Shown here in pieces: positions 13,576 through 26,065 of a stretch of 64,000 nucleotides of DNA (its first letter is position 1; each line of letters starts with the position of its first letter). The notes below the pieces were generated by a model. It saw nothing but the letters and a program-made list of their open reading frames with translations, was not told where the DNA came from and searched no databases. Where the stretch lies: positions 16,436,005 to 16,500,004 of the forward strand of contig CM119265.1 in NCBI GenBank assembly GCA_051294375.1, written 5' to 3'. The position numbers and the translations under genes were made by a program. Origin of the DNA: Paraspadella gotoi. Taxonomy: Eukaryota > Chaetognatha.

Positions 13576-14964
13576 AGAGAGCACAACGACCTTATCCATC
13601 CATATCATGAAAGGGCGCCACCCCATAGAAGCTCTTCATGCGCTTTGATGGCACGTGGATTCTAAGAGAGAGACTAAATTGAAATAAATGAGCGATGGAT
13701 TTTCATCTGGATCAACTATCTCGCTCCCTCGGAAATCGCGACACTCTTTCATTCTCTGCTCTCTCTCTCTCGTCGTCTCTCTTCTCTGCTCATCTCTCTC
13801 TCATCTTCGTCTCTATCTCTCTCTCCCTCTCCGTCGCTCTCTTTTCAATTGTTTCTCCATCCTCTCTCTTTCTCCGACGCGCATGATAAACGGAAAATTC
13901 TTTGTCGGAAATCTCTCGTCAAGTCGTCATCCTCTTCCCCCTTTTTCTCCTCATTCCCCTCTGCGATTGAACCGACCCAAACCCTCCGTTAACTCACCAA
14001 GACGCTACCGTTGAGGTCAGTCCTATTCTTTTCCGCCATTTGAATGACAGCGACGCCGAAATTCGTTCGAATTCCAAAGGAAATGACGAAACCGATGGAG
14101 GAGAGAATGGCGATGCTGTATCGCTTCGAGAGACCGCACCAGTCTCTGTCCGGTGCGAAGGGGGGGGGAGGTGTAGGGTAATGCAAAGGTAAGTTAAGGC
14201 AAGTCGTTCAACGAGGGAGAAGCCTCGCTGCCGGTGGACCAATACAACATAATGCACGAAATAGAACAGGGAACCTGGAATGGTACAAACGACCGAAGGA
14301 TATTATCGATATTATCGTAGTCGTCGTCGTCGTCGTCGTCGTCGTTCTTCTATCTCACACCAGTAAAAAAAAGATTCCAAACTGTTTTAGCGTTAGACGT
14401 CGTCGTCGTCGTCGTCGTCGTCGTGGAGTTAATAAGAAATTCCCCATTACTGATTCAGTTGCCCCTTGAGGTTCGAATCTTATTTCGACGCAGAAGCGTC
14501 GTTCGTTCCTTGGCAACGAAAATCTGCGTCTTCGTTTTGAAGGGAATTCGGTTCGGGGGTCAAATCGCGTTCGAAACAAAACAAAGAAGGATGGAAGATA
14601 CATTGACTACATCCCCTTGTCGTCCTTTTTTCATTCCCATCGATTCCAAACTATTTCTAGACCCTAAAGCCTTAACTTACCCTCATCTTTTCCAACTTAT
14701 TTCATAACCAAACCCATGAACCCAGAAATCCTTTCGGATCGCGAGCGTTCAATTTCCAACCTTTGTTTCGATCTTTTTTAACCTTAAGTTCACCCTGGCA
14801 ACTCTCATCCCCACCGACCCTCTACTCACTCCCCACTCCCCACTCCCTACTCCCCTTCCCCCCCCCAATTTCCCCGCTCCCCCCCTCCCACGCAACCTGA
14901 TGAGGGGTTTTTTGGGCGGCGCGATCCACTCGTGGCCGTAAGCGGCGCCGTTCAAAGTCGCCAT
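11556..14964 (-). CDS. Vesicular glutamate transporter-like protein (SLC17 family), N-terminal part
   Basis: Four exons on the minus strand encode the N-terminal part of an SLC17 transporter of the VGLUT type, which loads glutamate into synaptic vesicles. Exons: 14964-14897 (ATG in an AAGATGG context, first residues [10 protein letters not shown]), 14145-13998, 13324-13206 and 11668-11556, all GT-AG with matching phase. Exon 2 encodes WCGLSKRY and the first membrane segment ending in GIRTN, with the Arg conserved in VGLUTs. Exon 3 encodes FDWEAYEIG and the family signature [14 protein letters not shown]. Exon 4 encodes [15 protein letters not shown] and ends RILQGLVE. The His found in VGLUTs just before SFFWGY is Asp here. 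Exon 4 stays in frame only if one C is added near 11590 and another near 11579, so there are two sequencing errors or the gene is damaged. Downstream exons for most transmembrane helices were not found and may lie in N gaps or outside. A sialin-like SLC17 member is the alternative identity. Confidence 0.8.
12294..12376. repeat. GA dinucleotide repeat
   Basis: A near-perfect GA repeat of about 40 units in intron 3 of the VGLUT-like gene. It is followed by a CGA/ACG tract at 12477-12534 and a CT tract at 12641-12738. The Arg/Glu, Ser/Leu and Asp/Thr frames across them are repeat translations. Confidence 0.95.
12641..12738. repeat. CT dinucleotide repeat
   Basis: Interrupted CT repeat in the same intron as the GA repeat some 270 bp to its left. 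The two tracts are complementary in sequence and could pair in a single strand. Confidence 0.9.
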
Positions 14965-15073
14965 CTTGGATCCTTCGATTGTCTCTGTCTCTGTCCCGAG
15001 TCTTTTCTCTCTTATTTGTTGTTTTTTTCTCTCTCTCGTCTTCTCTCCGAAATTCGCCGTCGGAGGTTCAAGG

Positions 15074-15108
15074 GGTCACGTGACCGGATTTTTAAGGGTC
15101 ACGTGACC
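15074..15108. promoter_or_regulatory. Two palindromic E-box sites upstream of the VGLUT-like gene
   Basis: GGTCACGTGACC occurs twice, at 15074-15085 and 15097-15108, 23 bp apart start to start, about two helical turns. The second sits in a 16-bp perfect palindrome, AGGGTCACGTGACCCT. The core CACGTG with GT/AC flanks is the kind of site bound by bHLH-zip factors such as USF and MITF/TFE. They lie 110-145 bp upstream of the putative start codon of the minus-strand VGLUT-like gene, in a GC-rich stretch that could be its promoter. The binding role is inferred. Confidence 0.45.
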
Positions 15109-15611
15109 CTCGTTCACCGGCGGCGATCGAGAGAGAGGGGGGGAGGCGTTTCTTGAGTTGGGGGGGGTCAGGGGGTTGGGCGAAAGGGGCAGTGGGCGTG
15201 TCAAGAGGCGAGGCGAGGCGTCGCTTTCATCCTCTCGTTGTTCCCGGGCTTCAAATCATGGTAGCCGCCGCATCTGAGAACGGGACGTTAATAATATAAT
15301 TGTATCATTTTTAACAGTATATTTATTCAAATAAGATGTGGTTTTTTTTTAGAAAGTGAGAAAAAAATATTTTTAAAAATCGGCGGGAAAATTTAAAATC
15401 TAAGAATGCGAGATTCGTTGACGACGATTCGCTTGAATTTCCGTTGATGTCGTCGTCGTCGAGGTCGTTGTTGTTATTGTTGTTGTTTTCGTTGTTGTTG
15501 TCGTCTGTTGTTCTCAGAGTCTCGCATCGCGATTCACGACGGGAGGCGAAAAGGAGTCTTCCCATCGACAGCGAAATCGCGACTGACCGCGCGACCGCTT
15601 TTGACCATGAC

Positions 15612-15706
15612 CGCGGCGGCGGAGGCGGCGGAGGCGGCGGAGGCGGCGGAGGCGGCGGAGGCGGCGCAGGCGGCGGAGGCGGCGGAGGCGGCGGCGGTGG
15701 CGGTCG
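15612..15706. repeat. GGCGGA/GGCGGC hexanucleotide repeat
   Basis: GC-rich tandem repeat mostly of GGCGGA units with GGCGGT and GGCGCA variants. It opens Gly, Ala/Glu and Pro frames on both strands, which are rejected as genes. Confidence 0.9.
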
Positions 15707-16644
15707 AGACCCAAGATAAGACCCTTTTGGCACCAACGCGATGCAAAGAAGCCGAAGTCGAAGCGATAAGGAGACGGAGGAAGATGGGAGGAAAGGAAAG
15801 GAAGGAAAGGGAGAGAAGGAAAAAGGAGCTGGGTTGGAAGAGAGAGGGAGAATAAGAAAAGGATATATTTCGTAATAAGAGAAAAATAAGAAGAGATGAA
15901 GGTGGAGCTTTGTTATTGTTATTTGTTATTTTTTATTTTTTATTTTTTATTAGTTAATGAAGTAATGTGGTCCAAGGAAAATCAGGCGGACGCGTAGCTC
16001 GTCGAAAAATCACGAAAATCGTGAAGCGAAAGTGAAATGAGGAAAAAAAGACTAAATTCGGGCGACGATTCGACCGGAAATTATTTCTTTTTTTTTCTTG
16101 ATCGGAAGCGATTGAAGTGGAATTGATTAGTACATAAAATTATAAATTCGAATAAAATGTTTAACCAAACATCCGCGTGTTTTACTTTTATTCTGTCCGA
16201 TTATAGTTGTAACTTAATATTCAAAATTTACGCCTGGTATTCGGTAAAAAGATGTAAAAATGATAAAATTGTGACGTGGTGAGTAAATGAAGATTGACGC
16301 AGTTGTTTTCTCCGACGACGTGGCGCTGTGATGGCGATGTGATGGCGCAGCGATGGTGAAAATACGGAAACCGAAGGAAAAGAAAGATGAGGTCACTCGA
16401 GAATTGAGAGGAGAAAAAGGGGGGAAGGAAGAGGGAGGAAGGAGGAAAGTGGAGGAAGACATAAAAGAGGAAAGAGTAGAGGAAAGGAAACGAAGAGAGA
16501 GAAGGAGAAAAGGAATGAGGAGCTCAAGGACGGAAGTAGTTGGAGGATAAAGGATCTGAAGAGAAGGAAGAGAAGGAAGATAGAAAGAAAAAGGAGAATA
16601 TGGAAAAAAAAGCCGAAGGCGAATACAAAATTAAACTGGAGTAA

Positions 16645-16740
<96 letters not shown>

Positions 16741-16787
16741 AAAAAAAATAAAGAAAAAAAGAAAGAAAAAAAGAAAGAAAGAGATAG
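16645..16787. repeat. GAAA tetranucleotide repeat
   Basis: Perfect GAAA repeat to about 16741, followed by a degraded purine-rich tail. The minus-strand Phe/Leu/Ser frames across it are repeat translations. Confidence 0.95.
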
Positions 16788-18867
16788 ACAGAGAGAGAGA
16801 ACCGAAAGGAGGTCCAAACGAAGGACTACGAAGAGACGAAATGGTAAACCCGAAAGAGAAGAGCAAATAAAGGAGAAAATAATGAGAGGAGAAAGACAAG
16901 TCTGTGAAGGAGGGAGAAGGTGGAAGAGGAGGAGGAAGAGGAGGAGGAGGAGGAGGAAGAGAAGTGAAAGAAAATAAGATTTGAGTCTGTGGCGAAACTG
17001 GAGGCCAAAACAGACGCTTGGCCAAAACAATGGGCAAATGGTTGTCACGTGAGGCGTGAAGAAGAGATGGGTTGAGAAGGGAAGAGGGGGGAGAGAGAGG
17101 GGGAGGGGAAGTTTAGGGGGGTGACGGTGATGAGGTTAGCTGGGTCGGAGGGGGGAGGGAGAGCGGGCGTGAAGTTGATTGAATTAGAGGAGTCAAGAGG
17201 TAAATAAAGGTTAATCTGAGTGTGAAAGGGATAAAGGAGTTTTCTCGAATCACTAGTGAGTTGTTACCATTCACTGACAGTGACAGTGACAACGAATTCT
17301 TAATTAAGGAGAGATGTTTGTAATAATCACTGCACAGGGGCTGGAATATATGGGTAGTGATAAAATATTATACTATACTTAGTTCTCAGTGTCTAACGAC
17401 ACGGTAATTCTTTTCTTCTACAGCGAAATCCTCTAAGACCGGAACTGATTTCGCCAGACGAGAGACTCCGTCGACTGAAGGTGAGACGCGTCAAAACAAA
17501 AGGGAGGAAAGAAAAGTAAAAAAAGGAGAAAAAAGGGAGGAAAGAAAAGGAAAAAAGGGAAAAAAAAGGGAAAAGAGAAAAAAAAAGGAAAAGGCGAAGA
17601 AACAAAGAAAGTTTTTCCTCGTCGTCGCTCGTCCCTCGTCTCTCGAGATTCTTAATGCGACTCGAGACAAAAATATTCACCCCCTCTGTTGTTTGGTGGG
17701 GTTGGGGGGCGAGTGGTGATTGAGGTGGGGGTGTTAGTGGAAGGACCGGGATTGGTTGGTGGTTTGAGTGCTACCAATGATGACGGAGACAGTGCGAAAA
17801 GGAAACTCAGTGAGAAACTAGCGAATTAACGACGAGAGCGTGTCAGAAAAATCAGTTTAAAATCAACGATGGTGTTATTTTCTTCTTTTTTTTGGCGTCG
17901 TTGTTGTCTGAAACTTCATTAGACCGAATCTGAAGACAATGATGCTCGATCCTGGCCTAGAAGGTTGAGAGAAACCTCGTTTTAGACTGAAGTTAGGAAG
18001 GTCGACTTCGTTGTCGTCTTCGTCGTCGTCGTTGTCGAAACGAAAAACAGTCGCGGAAAAGGTCAGCCGGAACTGGAGCGCGCCAACGAGGATCGAGCGC
18101 GAGAGAGAGAGGGAGAGCGAGACGAAGAGCGAGACAGAGACGGAGGGCGTTAACGAGATGATATACGGCGATGGTAATGAGACGACGACGACGACGACGA
18201 CAGAAACAACAACGACACGGTAGCTTAATGGTGGGAGACGGAGCGACAGAAAGCTTTCATCCGTTTTGGATTCATCTCTCAAACTTAGTCTTAGTCCTTG
18301 ATTTTGTATAAAAAAAAACGTACATTTAAGTCTTATAAATCATTAACGATACATCTTGTTATATATATATGTGTGTGTATATATAGGATATTGTCGAAAT
18401 GGAGAAATGTCCCAGACAAGCGAAACCAATGGCCAATGCAATGGACATGAGAAACTCATCATTGACCCAAAGTCTGTCTCACTCTCCCGACTCCCTCTCC
18501 CTCTCTCCCTCTCACTCTCCCTCTAACGCAATTCCACATATCAGCGGACATTTCATTCTCGACTGAGACTTCAAAGAAGGTTGACTTACCCACCTCGCCT
18601 TCTCCCAATCTCTCAACCTCTGCCCACGAAATTGACAGAGACGGACCAAGGACCCTTTCATCCCCCCGTCCTTTCCTCACCCCTTCCTCATCCCTTCCTC
18701 CCCCGCCTACTCTTTCGCTTCTGTTCTCGCCAATTGATTAATGGAAGAAGATGAGTGAAAAATTGGTCAGTTTACGTCTCGATGCGGAGGAAGAAGAAAG
18801 GAAAGGAGTAAAGGAAAAGGGAACGGAATAGAAGAAAGATATTGAAAGGAAAGTAAAGGAAGAGGAA

Positions 18868-18943
18868 AGGAAAGCAAAGGAAAGGAATAGGAAAGGAAAG
18901 GAAAGGAAAGGAAAGGAAAGGAAAGGAAAGGAAAGGAAAGAAA
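18868..18943. repeat. GGAAA pentanucleotide repeat
   Basis: Tandem GGAAA units, perfect in the middle and degraded at both sides, inside a longer purine-rich strand. Confidence 0.9.
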
Positions 18944-20678
18944 GGAGAAAAAAACGGATGGAAAAAAATGGAAAATGAGTCAAAAAAAGTCAATTTAAAG
19001 AAGAAAAAGTAAAAGCGATGACCAGCGGATGGATGGCGGGAAATTCGGACAGACAAAAGGACAAAGTCGAACGAAGAAGAATGTACGATGACAAGACTCG
19101 AACGATTTGGAAGACGAACGACGAGTAGGGCGATTACTGAAGGGCGCGAGGGCAATTGTGGGGCAACCGCCGGGAAATCGTCGAAGGATGAGCAGGCAAT
19201 CGCGGGGCAATCGTAAAGGAATCGCCAGTTGACTCGCGGGTGAATGTAGATTGCAGATTGCAGAACAATCGAGAATAAATCGATGAGTAAATGGTGAGGC
19301 GTGAGAGCGAAGCTAAATGCAAGATTGTGTTGTTATCATTTAAGAAAGCAAAGTCAATGGGCAAAGCTGTAGGTGAAATTGAATTCAGACAAAAATGCGA
19401 ATTTTAAGACAACGGGCACAAATAAATAAAAATCGCCTTCTAAGCTAAAAGTTAGGAACAAATTTTCAAAAAGAGCGTTTTTTACATATAAAATAAATAT
19501 TTAAACAAATGCATAATTTCATATATCTCTCATAAAAAAAAAAACTCCCACGGTTATTTTTTTCCTGTTTTTTTTTTGCTGTTTTATGAGCGAAGCGGAA
19601 GCAGGACTGAAAGAAGAGAGAGAAAGAGAGAGAGAGGGAGATGACGAGAAGAGAGAACTTGAGAGAGAGAGAGAGATAGGCGGGCGACTTTACCCCGGGC
19701 CGAGACAGACTATTTTTAGTTTCCCGCTTCGCCTGTGGACGACGAAAATCCATTAGAATTCTCTCTCTCTTTTTTCAAACTGTTTTACTTTGGCGTTTTT
19801 ACTTTGCGTTGGCCTTTTTTTCTATTTATTTCTAGCGCTTGTTTTAAATTGTTTTTAACTCAAAAACTTTTTAACTTAATAAACATATTTTGTTTATATT
19901 ATATGTATGCATTTTCTCCCACTCTTTCTTATTTTTTTTTCTACTTTCCTTGGTACATCTTACCAATATCTTGCTTAGGACTTCTACGACTTCTCACTTT
20001 GCAGACTTCACATTTTACAGATGAGAAAAGAAGAGAAAGAAAGAGAAGCGGCGAATTCTTAGAAAATCCAAAAAAATTAACATCAAGAAAGCAAAATAGG
20101 AGAAATTTTGCGACGAAATATTTAAAAATAATAATAGACTTATGCTAATCATAAAGAAAAACGAAAAAAAACTTTGATGAAAAAGAAAAGAAAAAAGATT
20201 CCAAAAAAAATTGGGAAGACGATAGAACAGTTTCTGTCAGGTCTTCAGACTTTTATTTTACATTTATATAAAAAGAAAGAAATTAAGTCGATTTATTTTG
20301 TCAAATAAGTCAGGACGAGGGCTCCTGGCACGAAAAACAACCGAGTTCATTTAAGAATTTATGAATTGATACACAACTCTGAAAAAAAAGAAAACTAACA
20401 TGAATATTGAATAAGTCCGAGATTCTCATCCCTTTTAACAATTATTTCTTAAAAAAGCCCAGAAATCAAAGGGTCCGAGAAGATGGAGCCCTTTGAAGAA
20501 AATCGAGTAAATGAAGAAGACGATTCCCTTTCTGACTATTAAGCTCAAGAGGATGTGGCTCCTCAGCTTAAGTCCGTGAACTTTCATCCAGCGAAAACCT
20601 CGTCCTGACTTCGGCTTACTCAGCCGAAAAACGGGGCCACGCAGGGACAGATATTGACTCAAGGGCTGAGGCCGAGAG

Positions 20679-20766
20679 GATGATGATGATGATGAACTGT
20701 TGATGATGATGATGAGGATGATGATGGATGATGTGATGATGATGACGAGATGATGATGATGATGAC
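20679..20766. repeat. GAT trinucleotide repeat
   Basis: Interrupted GAT/GATGAC repeat of about 88 bp, with a GA repeat following at 20863-20950. Confidence 0.9.
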
Positions 20767-20862
20767 GAAATAAAAAAATTGAACATTTTTTGCAATAATG
20801 GAAAAGTTACTTGAAACCGAATGTCAAGAGCAACAAAAAAGACGAGAGATAGCGCATAATTG

Positions 20863-20949
<87 letters not shown>

Positions 20950-23900
20950 ACGAGAGAGATTTTCGCGAATCAATTTTTGTGCTGCTTTCTGTGTCCGCGT
21001 AGTAAATCGAGCGCCGGCGAAAGTCGCAGGAGATTTTCTGCGCATGTGCTCGCGTTGAATTGCGCGCACTCTTGAACGTATCATCTGTTATCTCTTTGCG
21101 TGCACGAAGAAAGTCGCGCGGTTCAATATTTGAATTGGAAAAATCGAAGAGCAGAGAAAGAGAGAGAAAGAAGATAATGGTTTGCGCGAGATGAGACATT
21201 ACGTAATACGTATACTTATCGAATTGACATTTGTTGGTGTCGCTGATAACGAATTTATTCATTACAATTATATAATCTAAAATTTTTCCCGAATTCTCCA
21301 ATTTGTATCGGTATGGCTTTTAATCGCGATTTATATTCAATGCGAATTATTCAAATTCCGTCGATATCAGTTCTAATATCGGAATTCACCGGAAGCGAAG
21401 AGGCAACGCGTGACGTTACGTCATAACGGCCTTAGGCGACTCGCGTGGGAGAAGAAAGGAAAATAAATGGAAAAAGAGAGAGAAAAGGAAAAAAAAGAGT
21501 ATTGAGATGAAAAAAAGGTAAAAAAAAAGGGGAGGAAAAAGAAAAGAAATACGAAGAAGGAAAAACCTCAAAAAAAAACAATTTTGAAAAAAAAAATGTG
21601 TTAGAAAGAAACTTTGTTTTGGAAGTTGAGGAGCAGATGAATCGCCCACCGAAGCGTCGCCCACGCGTCGACCTTGAAAATGACAACTCTGTCGACGACG
21701 ACGACGACGACGACGACGAAAAAGAGACTCTAACCCCTAATTTTGTCAGTAGTTCTTGTTCCTTCTAAATTAAGCAACGCTTTTCTTGCCTCCCTCCGTC
21801 TCTTCTCGTCAACGATGAACCAACTTCTCCAATTGAGATTCCAACTGATTCACTCCGTCCCTCCTCTCCCTCCCTGCTTCCTTCTCTCTCACCCCCCCCC
21901 CCGACCCGAAAACCGTGAGCCGAAAAAACCTCACGCCCAGTGAATCTTGCGGGACGAGTCTCTTTTACGACTGCATCGCTTCGTCGTCGTCTCGTCGTCG
22001 CGTCGTCGTCGTCGTCAGTTACGGGACTCCCATCGCTTCGTCGTTCAATTGTCGTCGTCGTCGTCGTCATCGTTACGACTCCCATCCAGTCGTCGTTTCC
22101 TCATCAATTACGCCTTGGTGGTTATTCCTGTGTCGGCATCCGCGCCGGCAGTNNNNNNNNNNNNNNNNNNNNNNNNNAAAACACGCTTTCAAGTTTTCCA
22201 AAATATTCGTTATTAATCAGCCGCAGTAGACTTCTCTTCGTCTCTATTTCAGAATATAAATGATGCTTACATCCTTCGCACCAATTCTACGATTTTAAAT
22301 GGTTTTGAATAAATGAATGAAAGTCTAATAAGTTAAACACATTGAATATTTACATTTTTATAATTATAAAGTTATTAATTTAAGAATTTACCTTAGAACA
22401 GATAATTTTCCTGCTACTTTTAAATTATAATATTCGGAGGTTATGGTACATTTGAATACATATTATTTATTCTAAACGATTTTGAAACGATCAAGTTTTT
22501 TTTAAAAAATATTATAATAATAAATATCTTTCACTTGGGAAATCTCTTATTGCTTAATAAATATATTTCATTTTGTTCATTGTGGGGAAAACTCTCAGAG
22601 CTCCCGCGGTGTTTTAAAGAGAACTTCCAATTGAAGTTTTTCGCTGCCCGAAAGTGGCCCCCGCCCGTGGTCACCATTGGAGGGACTCGGACGCCGCCGG
22701 CACAACTTTTTGAACCGGAAAGTGATGCCAAGGACTCGAAAGGGGCGTGGGTAGCGCCGTCGCTTCGCATTTCGAATTGGACAACTAATTCTTGTCCCCA
22801 TTGGGCTCCAGCGGTCTTCTTTGTTGTTGGGGCGATGTGGAAGCGAAAGCCCCGGAACGATCAGGGCACAGAGAAAAGCTGGTAACCAAAAGGGGTTATT
22901 GTAGCAGCATTCGCAAATACGGTTGTGGCCAAAGATAACCCCAAAGCGGAAAAAAGAAGAAAAGAAAAAGACTCTCTTGGCAGAGAGTCGGCTGGCGATC
23001 GACTCATTACGTAACGAAGTTTAATAACATCAGTTGAGTAAAATTTTTGAACATGATAAACAGTCGAGAACACAAAGAAAATGGGGTTCTTGGCGAAATG
23101 ATTTATTGCCAGAATTCCGTACCCGCTTCTATTAGACGATAGGCTTTTTTTCCAGAGCATTTTGCGTGACCTGCCTCAGTCTTACAATTTTATTGCGCGA
23201 ATCATAAAAGAAGAATTTAAAGTGGAGTGCATTTTGTCAAGGTCAGCCGTAAATCGTTTTCTATTTACGCTGGTAGTAGCCGAAGATGTCATGACTCTTG
23301 TCTGTAGTCGATTTCGAACGTATGTCTTCGAAGGTTGCTCCCACAAAAACAGAGCGGATTTTCTATAACTTAGAGCTCGAGCCTTCGGCTTTATCACTTT
23401 TTTTAGCCAAAAAACAACAAAAAGAGAAAAAAAAAAGGATTTTTAAAGCCGGAAAAGAGAACGAATTTCACCTGGAGACTCCGAGTCATAAATCGCGGTA
23501 GAGGGCGGGCATATGGCGGACGCCGCAGGGTGGCCCGGCGTGGCGCGGGGTCCGACCGGCCGGTCAAATCACTCCTTGATAGGTCGCGCCTCTGTAGGTC
23601 AAAAGATTAGGGGCGTCACCTCTCGACGCATTGAAAAAATAAACTGGAGCAACTGTCGTCGCCTGGATTGAAGAAGGCTGACACGAAGCAACCGCGCACA
23701 TGTCTGCCTGATGTTGTTTTACTTGTCGTCCTCAGGTTGTTTTGTTAAAGTCCTCAACGAAACTCACCAGACAGTGAAAACAAATTAGTCTCTGCTCTCT
23801 GTCTCTCTCTCTCTCTCTCGTCGGAATTATCGTCGTCGTCGCCCTCTGTTTCGTCCAAAGCCGCCGCATAAAATGGAATCAACAAAGAATCATGAAGATC

Positions 23901-24179
23901 GATTTATCAAAGTGGGAGATAATCCAACTAAATTCCGGGGCTTCGCGTGGGCGGAGGAGGCCGGGCGTGGGTGAGGGAGGCGGACAAGGCCGGGCGGAGG
24001 TGGCGGGCGGCCATTCCGCTCCCGTTCTCCTGCGGCGGCGACCGGTGGAGCGGAAGCCGTTAAAGAGTCACTCAACTCTGGGAGAAGAAGCAGAAGAATT
24101 TGGGGTTTCGCAGGTGGAAGATGAAGGGATGGCGAGAGAAGTGAATGAAATTGTTTTGGTAGGTTTTATGTTGGTAGGT

Positions 24180-24310
24180 GAATGAATTATTAAATGAATG
24201 AATGAATGAATATACAAATAATAAGATGAATGAAAGGATAGATATTTTAATGAATGGAGGAATGAATGAATAAATAAATATACATGAATCAATAACTGAA
24301 TGAATGATTG
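24180..24310. repeat. GAAT-type tetranucleotide repeat, degraded
   Basis: Imperfect TGAA/GAAT repeats inside the spacer of the large inverted repeat. They keep a minus-strand frame open by chance. Confidence 0.75.
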
Positions 24311-25595
24311 CAAAAGCAAATAAAGGATTGATGTTTATTGGCTTAGAATTTGAATACCTAATAATGAATTGTCCAGCAAACAAACTTTGGTTGAAATTTG
24401 ATATCATGAAACGAGTGAAAAGACGAACGAAAACTTTCAAATTCGTTGTAATAACGTTGAAGACGTCAAGATGGAACGATCCTTTAATTCCACACGGCGC
24501 GTTGGACCCTTGGAGGGGGGGCCTTCCCCAACAACAACGTGTGTGTGTGTGCCATCCACTCTTCATCGCAAATATTTAACTCGCCCGAAGAAGAAACTCG
24601 CTATGAGTTCCATGTTTGCCAAACCGATCTTCTCTCTCTCTCTCTCTCTCTCTCGGCTTTTGGGCTTTTCCCATTCAATCAGCGCCAACCGTATTGCTCT
24701 TTTGTCGAGATTGATCGACTTTCGCAAATGAAATTACCGCCTTTTTTCGTGGGAAAAGGTAAAATAATTCGAATTATTTGAAATATAATATTTTTCGTCA
24801 AAAGTTTGCTGAGAAGGCTAGATTGACGTAATTAAATTAAAGCGACATTAGGCAATCTAAACAAATTCGGAAATTTTAGGTTGGAGACAAGTTTGTTTTT
24901 TTTTCGTTCAGTCGCTCCGAGGATCGCGTGACGTCTGACGATTCTATCAACGCCGTTCGCACTGTTGCCCTGCAACTGCATATTGACTCGTATTCAACAT
25001 GCACGCGCGATGGTTCTTTTATATTTACCACTGCGACTTTATTAGTTTAAATACCCTAACGCTTCCACGAACGCCAAAGAAAAAATTAACTTATTAAGCC
25101 CTTAAAAAATCGATAATCGGTTTTGGAAATTCTCGTCCGTCGTGATCGAGTTTTAATTAGCGAGCGTCTAACGAACCGGAAGCTTCTGTTCGCATCGTCA
25201 GCTCATCAAAACCAATTACGGCAGACTGTCGGTTAATGAGTACAGTTCGGAACAGCGTTCATAGCCGTCGCCGAGACAAATGAAGAGTAGTTAGGATAAA
25301 CTGTGAACTGGTGGAGGAAAATTTTAATAAATGTTTTTCGAGAGAAATTGTCTCAGGAAAATTTACGCAAATTTAACCGATGAAAACACAACAGTGAGTG
25401 ACCTTCTGAGCGAAAGGCGTCCACTCCAAGGTCAATGGCACCATCGCCCAGAAGATGGTAATTCCATTTGCGGTCAATTGATTCTCGCGCCGAATTGCAT
25501 CGCAGTTAAGAGACGCAGGAGAGTTCACTTACATTTAGCAAGAAGGAGGACGCAACAGCTTTCCCTTAATTTACCTGACGAGAGAGAGAGGAGAG

Positions 25596-25644
<49 letters not shown>

Positions 25645-25961
25645 GGGGGGGGGTCCGAAAAGAGGCGTCCAAAAATTCCATTAGGAATCGAATTAGTGAT
25701 TCATCACTATCCCTAAATGCTTTGTTCATGCAACAGATAGCAAAACCACCAGGGCTAATATTTATTCAACGCAGCTATTGAAAAACACATCCGAAAAAAG
25801 TCATAAAAGATCCCGGGTAATAAGTTAATATTGGTGAAAAAGAATATCGCTTAGAGCCTTTGTTCTAAGCGGATCTTCGTTTTAAAAGCGTTGGTCCCTT
25901 TTCATTAGGGATCTTACTGTCAAAACCCATTATCTTTCTCATTCTTAACGATGAAGTAGAC

Positions 25962-25996
<35 letters not shown>

Positions 25997-26065
25997 AGAG
26001 AGACGGAGAGAGAGAGTGAGAGAAAGAGAGAGAGAGATATGAGGAAAGAGAGAGGAGAGGAGAGA
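25962..26065. repeat. GA repeat at inner edge of the large inverted repeat
   Basis: Interrupted GA repeat, matched by a CT repeat at about 23795-23820 at the inner edge of the opposite arm. Another GA tract lies in the spacer at 25578-25645. Confidence 0.85.

Larger units (their letters stand above)
15109..22152. other. Low-complexity intergenic DNA, no gene recognised
   Basis: The stretch holds many microsatellites: GGCGGA at 15612-15706, GAAA at 16645-16741, GGAAA at 18868-18943, GA at 20863-20950, GAT at 20679-20766 and CGA near 21693. Purine-rich frames such as those at 16393-17048 translate to Phe/Ser/Leu or Lys/Glu runs. No splice-bounded exon with family resemblance was found. Confidence 0.55.

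Noticed and set aside
25395-25505. Minus-strand segment reading NQLTANGITIFWAMVPL that looks like a membrane helix
   Set aside because: There is no acceptor before it in phase and no family match, and it is in the spacer of the large inverted repeat.
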